This document shows, one piece after another, positions 6,883 to 8,800 of a DNA stretch of 8,800 bases. The stretch's first letter is position 1. Every line of letters starts with the position of its first letter. The DNA comes from CTSoil-075 sp964292325. GTDB lineage: Bacteria > Bacillota > Negativicutes > DSM-13327. A program made the position numbers and the translations under genes. A model generated the notes under the pieces. That model was not told the DNA's origin and searched no databases. It saw nothing but the letters and a program-made list of their open reading frames with translations. Where the stretch lies: assembly GCA_964292325.1 (NCBI GenBank), contig CAXYVG010000128.1:1-8800 (forward strand), in the 5' to 3' direction.

Positions 6883-7115
6883 AATCTGTTTTGTCAGCTT
6901 AATCATTTAATTGTGCCGCTTTTTCTCCTTAATTATATTTTTTAATTGAAGAAGTGTTGGATGAAATCATGATTTTTCCTTAACGCAACGAATAAACTGA
7001 CCATTAAAAATCACTGGGAATGTCAGTCGATGGCTTTATCGCAGATTGTTTCATTAAAAAGCAACCCATCCATAACAATAGTGTAAAAAATAATTACAAT
7101 CGGAGGGATTAATAT
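6883..7115. other. 233-base gap between helicase and Rep-like genes
   Basis: No gene is seen. It holds a 12-base palindrome AAATCATGATTT (about 6964-6975), CTGAC (6997-7001) with GTCAG (7022-7026), and CGAT/ATCG flanking GGCTTT near 7027-7040. No clear terminator or strong promoter is present. Replication origins often sit beside initiator genes, so this is one place an origin might lie, but nothing such as iterons proves it. Confidence 0.3.
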
Positions 7116-8141
7116 ATGTATCTAAATTATGTTTTTGAGCTTTCTATGGTGTTGGATAATGAAAAATTCCATAAATTATTAACCAGAGTCTGTAACCAAG
7201 CAGAATATTTGAATGACAATAAATATATCGATCATACTTTGTCATCTAAGGGAATAGTTGTGACTTACCAAGATAAGCAATATAAAAAGAAAGTTCAGAT
7301 TACTATAAATACAAGTGTTATGCTAGCTGGCAGCGAGTTTACTTCGGGCAAATTGATCCATAAGCTGGAGCAACGTGTTCAGGAGTATTTTGGCTTAAAG
7401 TATAATCTTAACAATTTCAAATTGAGCAGGATGATTCTTATGGCAGACCTTGATGTTAGCAGCCGAGAGAAAGTATCCGCATACATAAAAGTTTTGCAAA
7501 GAATTGGTAAGGTAAAGGGTTTTTCGCCATTAAATTATGATTGTTTGGATGATGACATTGGCTTTTGCTTGGAGGGAAACAGTAACGGTATTCAATTTTT
7601 AATTTATGACTTAAAGGGCTTGCTCACAGGTCAATGTAGAAAAAACGGAACCAATCATAAGAAAATGAAATCTATAATAAAAAATTCCGAAGGTTTTTTA
7701 CGAGCTGAAGTTCGATTAACTCAGCCAAAGACAGTACGAGCGTACACTGATGAAACCGATACTTCCAAGCAATTAACGATTTTATTGGAAAACAGTCGGG
7801 AGATATTTTTAGCTACGTTTGTGCATGTAGTCCCTTTTGGTGCCTTTCATAAAAAAGATACGGCTATAGAGATTATCCAAAGAGAAGTAAAAGACATGAC
7901 GCTTCGACGGCGAATGCTACGGCTGGTGGCACTGGTACCAGAAAAAAAGTCTTTGTTGCTCGCACAAAAAGCATTGAACTATAGACGAATTGATGATGTT
8001 ATGGAAATCTTCGCTAAGATTAATGTGTCGCCCATTACTATAAGCAAGCGGCATGATGTGAAGCAGTTGAAATGCCTCTACTCCTATCTTGATGCAAATA
8101 ATGATGATAAGCGACAGGAGGAAAACTCATTGTATTTGTAA
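7116..8141 (+). CDS. Putative replication initiator-like protein
   Basis: The protein has 341 residues and no membrane segment. Its layout resembles plasmid and phage rolling-circle initiators of the Rep_trans type: LSRMILMADLDVSSREKV (103-120, like the family's LTRxD segment), then GNSNGIQFLIYDLKG (154-168, with Y164 and K167), then FLRAEVRLTQPKTVR (194-208, like the family's LRxEVRL strand). A C-terminal segment with LRRRMLRLVALVPEKKSLL and SPITISKRH may be a winged-helix-like DNA-binding part. No HUH metal motif is visible, and I cannot name the nicking tyrosine with certainty. GGAGGG (7102-7107) lies 8 bases before the ATG. The position after a primase-helicase fits replication initiation of a plasmid or integrative element, which is inference. 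Alternative: another DNA-binding partner of the helicase. Confidence 0.55.
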   Translation: MYLNYVFELSMVLDNEKFHKLLTRVCNQAEYLNDNKYIDHTLSSKGIVVTYQDKQYKKKVQITINTSVMLAGSEFTSGKLIHKLEQRVQEYFGLKYNLNNFKLSRMILMADLDVSSREKVSAYIKVLQRIGKVKGFSPLNYDCLDDDIGFCLEGNSNGIQFLIYDLKGLLTGQCRKNGTNHKKMKSIIKNSEGFLRAEVRLTQPKTVRAYTDETDTSKQLTILLENSREIFLATFVHVVPFGAFHKKDTAIEIIQREVKDMTLRRRMLRLVALVPEKKSLLLAQKALNYRRIDDVMEIFAKINVSPITISKRHDVKQLKCLYSYLDANNDDKRQEENSLYL

Positions 8142-8162
8142 GCCCATACAGGGGAGTTAGGT

Positions 8163-8246
8163 ATGCCATATTGGCGAAAAACGTTCGTTGTGAAATGGAG
8201 AAGGTACTTTTGGATATTATTTTTAATTTATATTCTTATTGATTGA
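8163..8246 (+). CDS. Small basic/hydrophobic peptide, 27 residues
   Basis: This short frame starts 21 bases after the Rep-like stop. GGGGAG (8151-8156) lies exactly 6 bases before its ATG, one of the best ribosome binding sites in the window. The N-terminal half is basic and aromatic (MPYWRKTFVVKWRRYFW, five K/R and three tryptophans); the C-terminal half is a hydrophobic stretch ILFLIYILI ending in Asp. This suggests a tiny membrane-associated peptide, like some toxin or regulatory peptides, but no family is recognised. Being so short, it could arise by chance; the site quality and spacing are the main support. Confidence 0.45.
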   Translation: MPYWRKTFVVKWRRYFWILFLIYILID

Positions 8247-8260
8247 GGAATAATAAAGCT

Positions 8261-8310
8261 GGCAGACAGGGAGGCTCTCAGGAGCCTACTGCCTATGCCA
8301 TGAAAATGGT
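8261..8310. repeat. Two adjacent hairpins downstream of the small peptide gene
   Basis: AGGCTC (8272-8277) pairs with GAGCCT (8282-8287) around TCAG; outside it GGCAG (8261-8265) pairs with CTGCC (8289-8293) across an uneven internal loop. Next comes CCAT (8298-8301) with ATGG (8306-8309) closed by a GAAA tetraloop. No T-run follows either stem, so an ordinary terminator is unlikely. A structured RNA or origin/terminus element of the replication module is possible. Confidence 0.45.
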
Positions 8311-8335
8311 CAATATTGATATAAAAATATATTTC

Positions 8336-8345
8336 GGTTATAACC
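8336..8345. promoter_or_regulatory. 10-base palindrome, candidate operator
   Basis: GGTTATAACC is a perfect palindrome located 11 bases before the -35 of the ATPase promoter. It could bind a dimeric regulator; no further evidence. Confidence 0.2.
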
Positions 8346-8355
8346 ATAAAAACTA

Positions 8356-8384
8356 TTGATTTTTTATGTTGTTTAGAATATATT
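8356..8384 (+). promoter_or_regulatory. Candidate sigma-A promoter of the ATPase gene
   Basis: TTGATT (8356-8361), a 17-base spacer and TATATT (8379-8384) match the sigma-A consensus well (four and five of six). The predicted transcript starts near 8391, which would leave a very short leader before the ATG at 8406; the start or the spacing may therefore differ slightly. Confidence 0.4.
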
Positions 8385-8405
8385 ACTTACAAGGGGGTGG
8401 TGAGG

Positions 8406-8800
8406 ATGCTTATAAGACAATCTTATATTGACCAAATCACCCCATTTATTGATATGCCATTAGTTAAGATTCTAACTGGGGTTCGCCGCTGTGGTAAGTC
8501 AACCATTATGCTGCTACTCATGGATGAACTTAAAAACAAGGGAATATCTGAAAAGTGTATAGTACGTTTTAACTTTGATACCTTGGAATGGCAGAATAGT
8601 GATGCGAAACAAGTATTTGAGATCATCAAAGGTAAACTTGTTCCAAATGAACGTACGTATTTATTTTTGGATGAGATTCAAGAAATAGAACATTGGGAAC
8701 GGCTAGTCAATACCTTCATGGAGGAAGCTGAATACAATGTTGATGTTTTTGTCACAGGGTCTAATTCTAAAATGATGTCCTCGGAAATATCGACATATTT
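8406..8800 (+). CDS. AAA_14/DUF4143-type ATPase, 3' partial
   Basis: The frame runs off the right edge; 131 residues are visible. It opens LIRQSYIDQITPFIDMPLVK and then has Walker A GVRRCGKST (25-33), the strand CIVRFNFDTL (51-60), Walker B YLFLDEIQEI (85-94) with a following W98, and a sensor-type VFVTGSNSKMMS (114-125). This order is typical of the AAA_14 plus DUF4143 family, cytosolic ATPases of about 400 residues common in anaerobic Firmicutes and Bacteroidetes, often on mobile DNA and without a settled function; some are annotated as archaeal-type ATPases. AAGGGGG (8391-8397) lies 8 bases before the ATG. A promoter and 159 bases separate it from the peptide gene, so it is probably a separate unit. 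Confidence 0.88.
   Translation, partial: MLIRQSYIDQITPFIDMPLVKILTGVRRCGKSTIMLLLMDELKNKGISEKCIVRFNFDTLEWQNSDAKQVFEIIKGKLVPNERTYLFLDEIQEIEHWERLVNTFMEEAEYNVDVFVTGSNSKMMSSEISTY

Noticed and set aside
8129..8242. Frame beginning with ATT after AGGAGG at 8116-8121, overlapping the Rep-like stop
   Set aside because: It would need a rare ATT start; no ATG, GTG or TTG lies near the site, and the 27-codon frame at 8163 has a normal start.

Overview
The window is AT-rich Firmicutes-type DNA. It has strong purine-rich Shine-Dalgarno sites, short intergenic gaps and Rho-independent hairpins, and the protein families point to Clostridia, Negativicutes or a related anaerobe. No rRNA, tRNA, CRISPR array or housekeeping gene was seen. 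The gene content (RadC, DUF960, a VWA protein, a serine resolvase, a helicase and a Rep-like protein) suggests a plasmid, an integrative element or another accessory region.

Left part (1-3085): a same-strand cluster. It runs from a VWA/MIDAS protein cut by the window edge, through a 335-aa DUF6744-like protein, a small acidic protein resembling the N-terminal domain of the CD1247 family, and a DUF960 protein, to a RadC-like JAB/MPN protein. A perfect 9-bp hairpin separates DUF960 from radC, and a long A/T-flanked hairpin ends the cluster. VWA proteins of this kind usually work with a MoxR/RavA-type AAA+ ATPase, which may lie just upstream of the window.

Middle (3086-4257): a 400-base stretch with candidate promoters and inverted repeats leads to a small serine resolvase. 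It is followed by a structured 217-base leader that contains a terminator and a candidate anti-Shine-Dalgarno element in front of the next gene.

Right part (4258-8246): the least conventional section. An 874-aa protein combines an N-terminal primase-like (AEP-type) region, a four-cysteine cluster and a superfamily 2 helicase core. It is followed by a 341-aa protein with features of replication initiators and by a 27-codon basic/hydrophobic ORF with an excellent ribosome binding site. My reading, by inference, is a replication module of a mobile element, with the resolvase as its multimer-resolution or partner recombination function.

End (8247-8800): a structured intergenic region with two hairpins, a palindrome and a good promoter precedes an AAA_14/DUF4143-type ATPase cut by the right edge. 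Functions in the right half rest on motif reading without database searches and should be taken as provisional.
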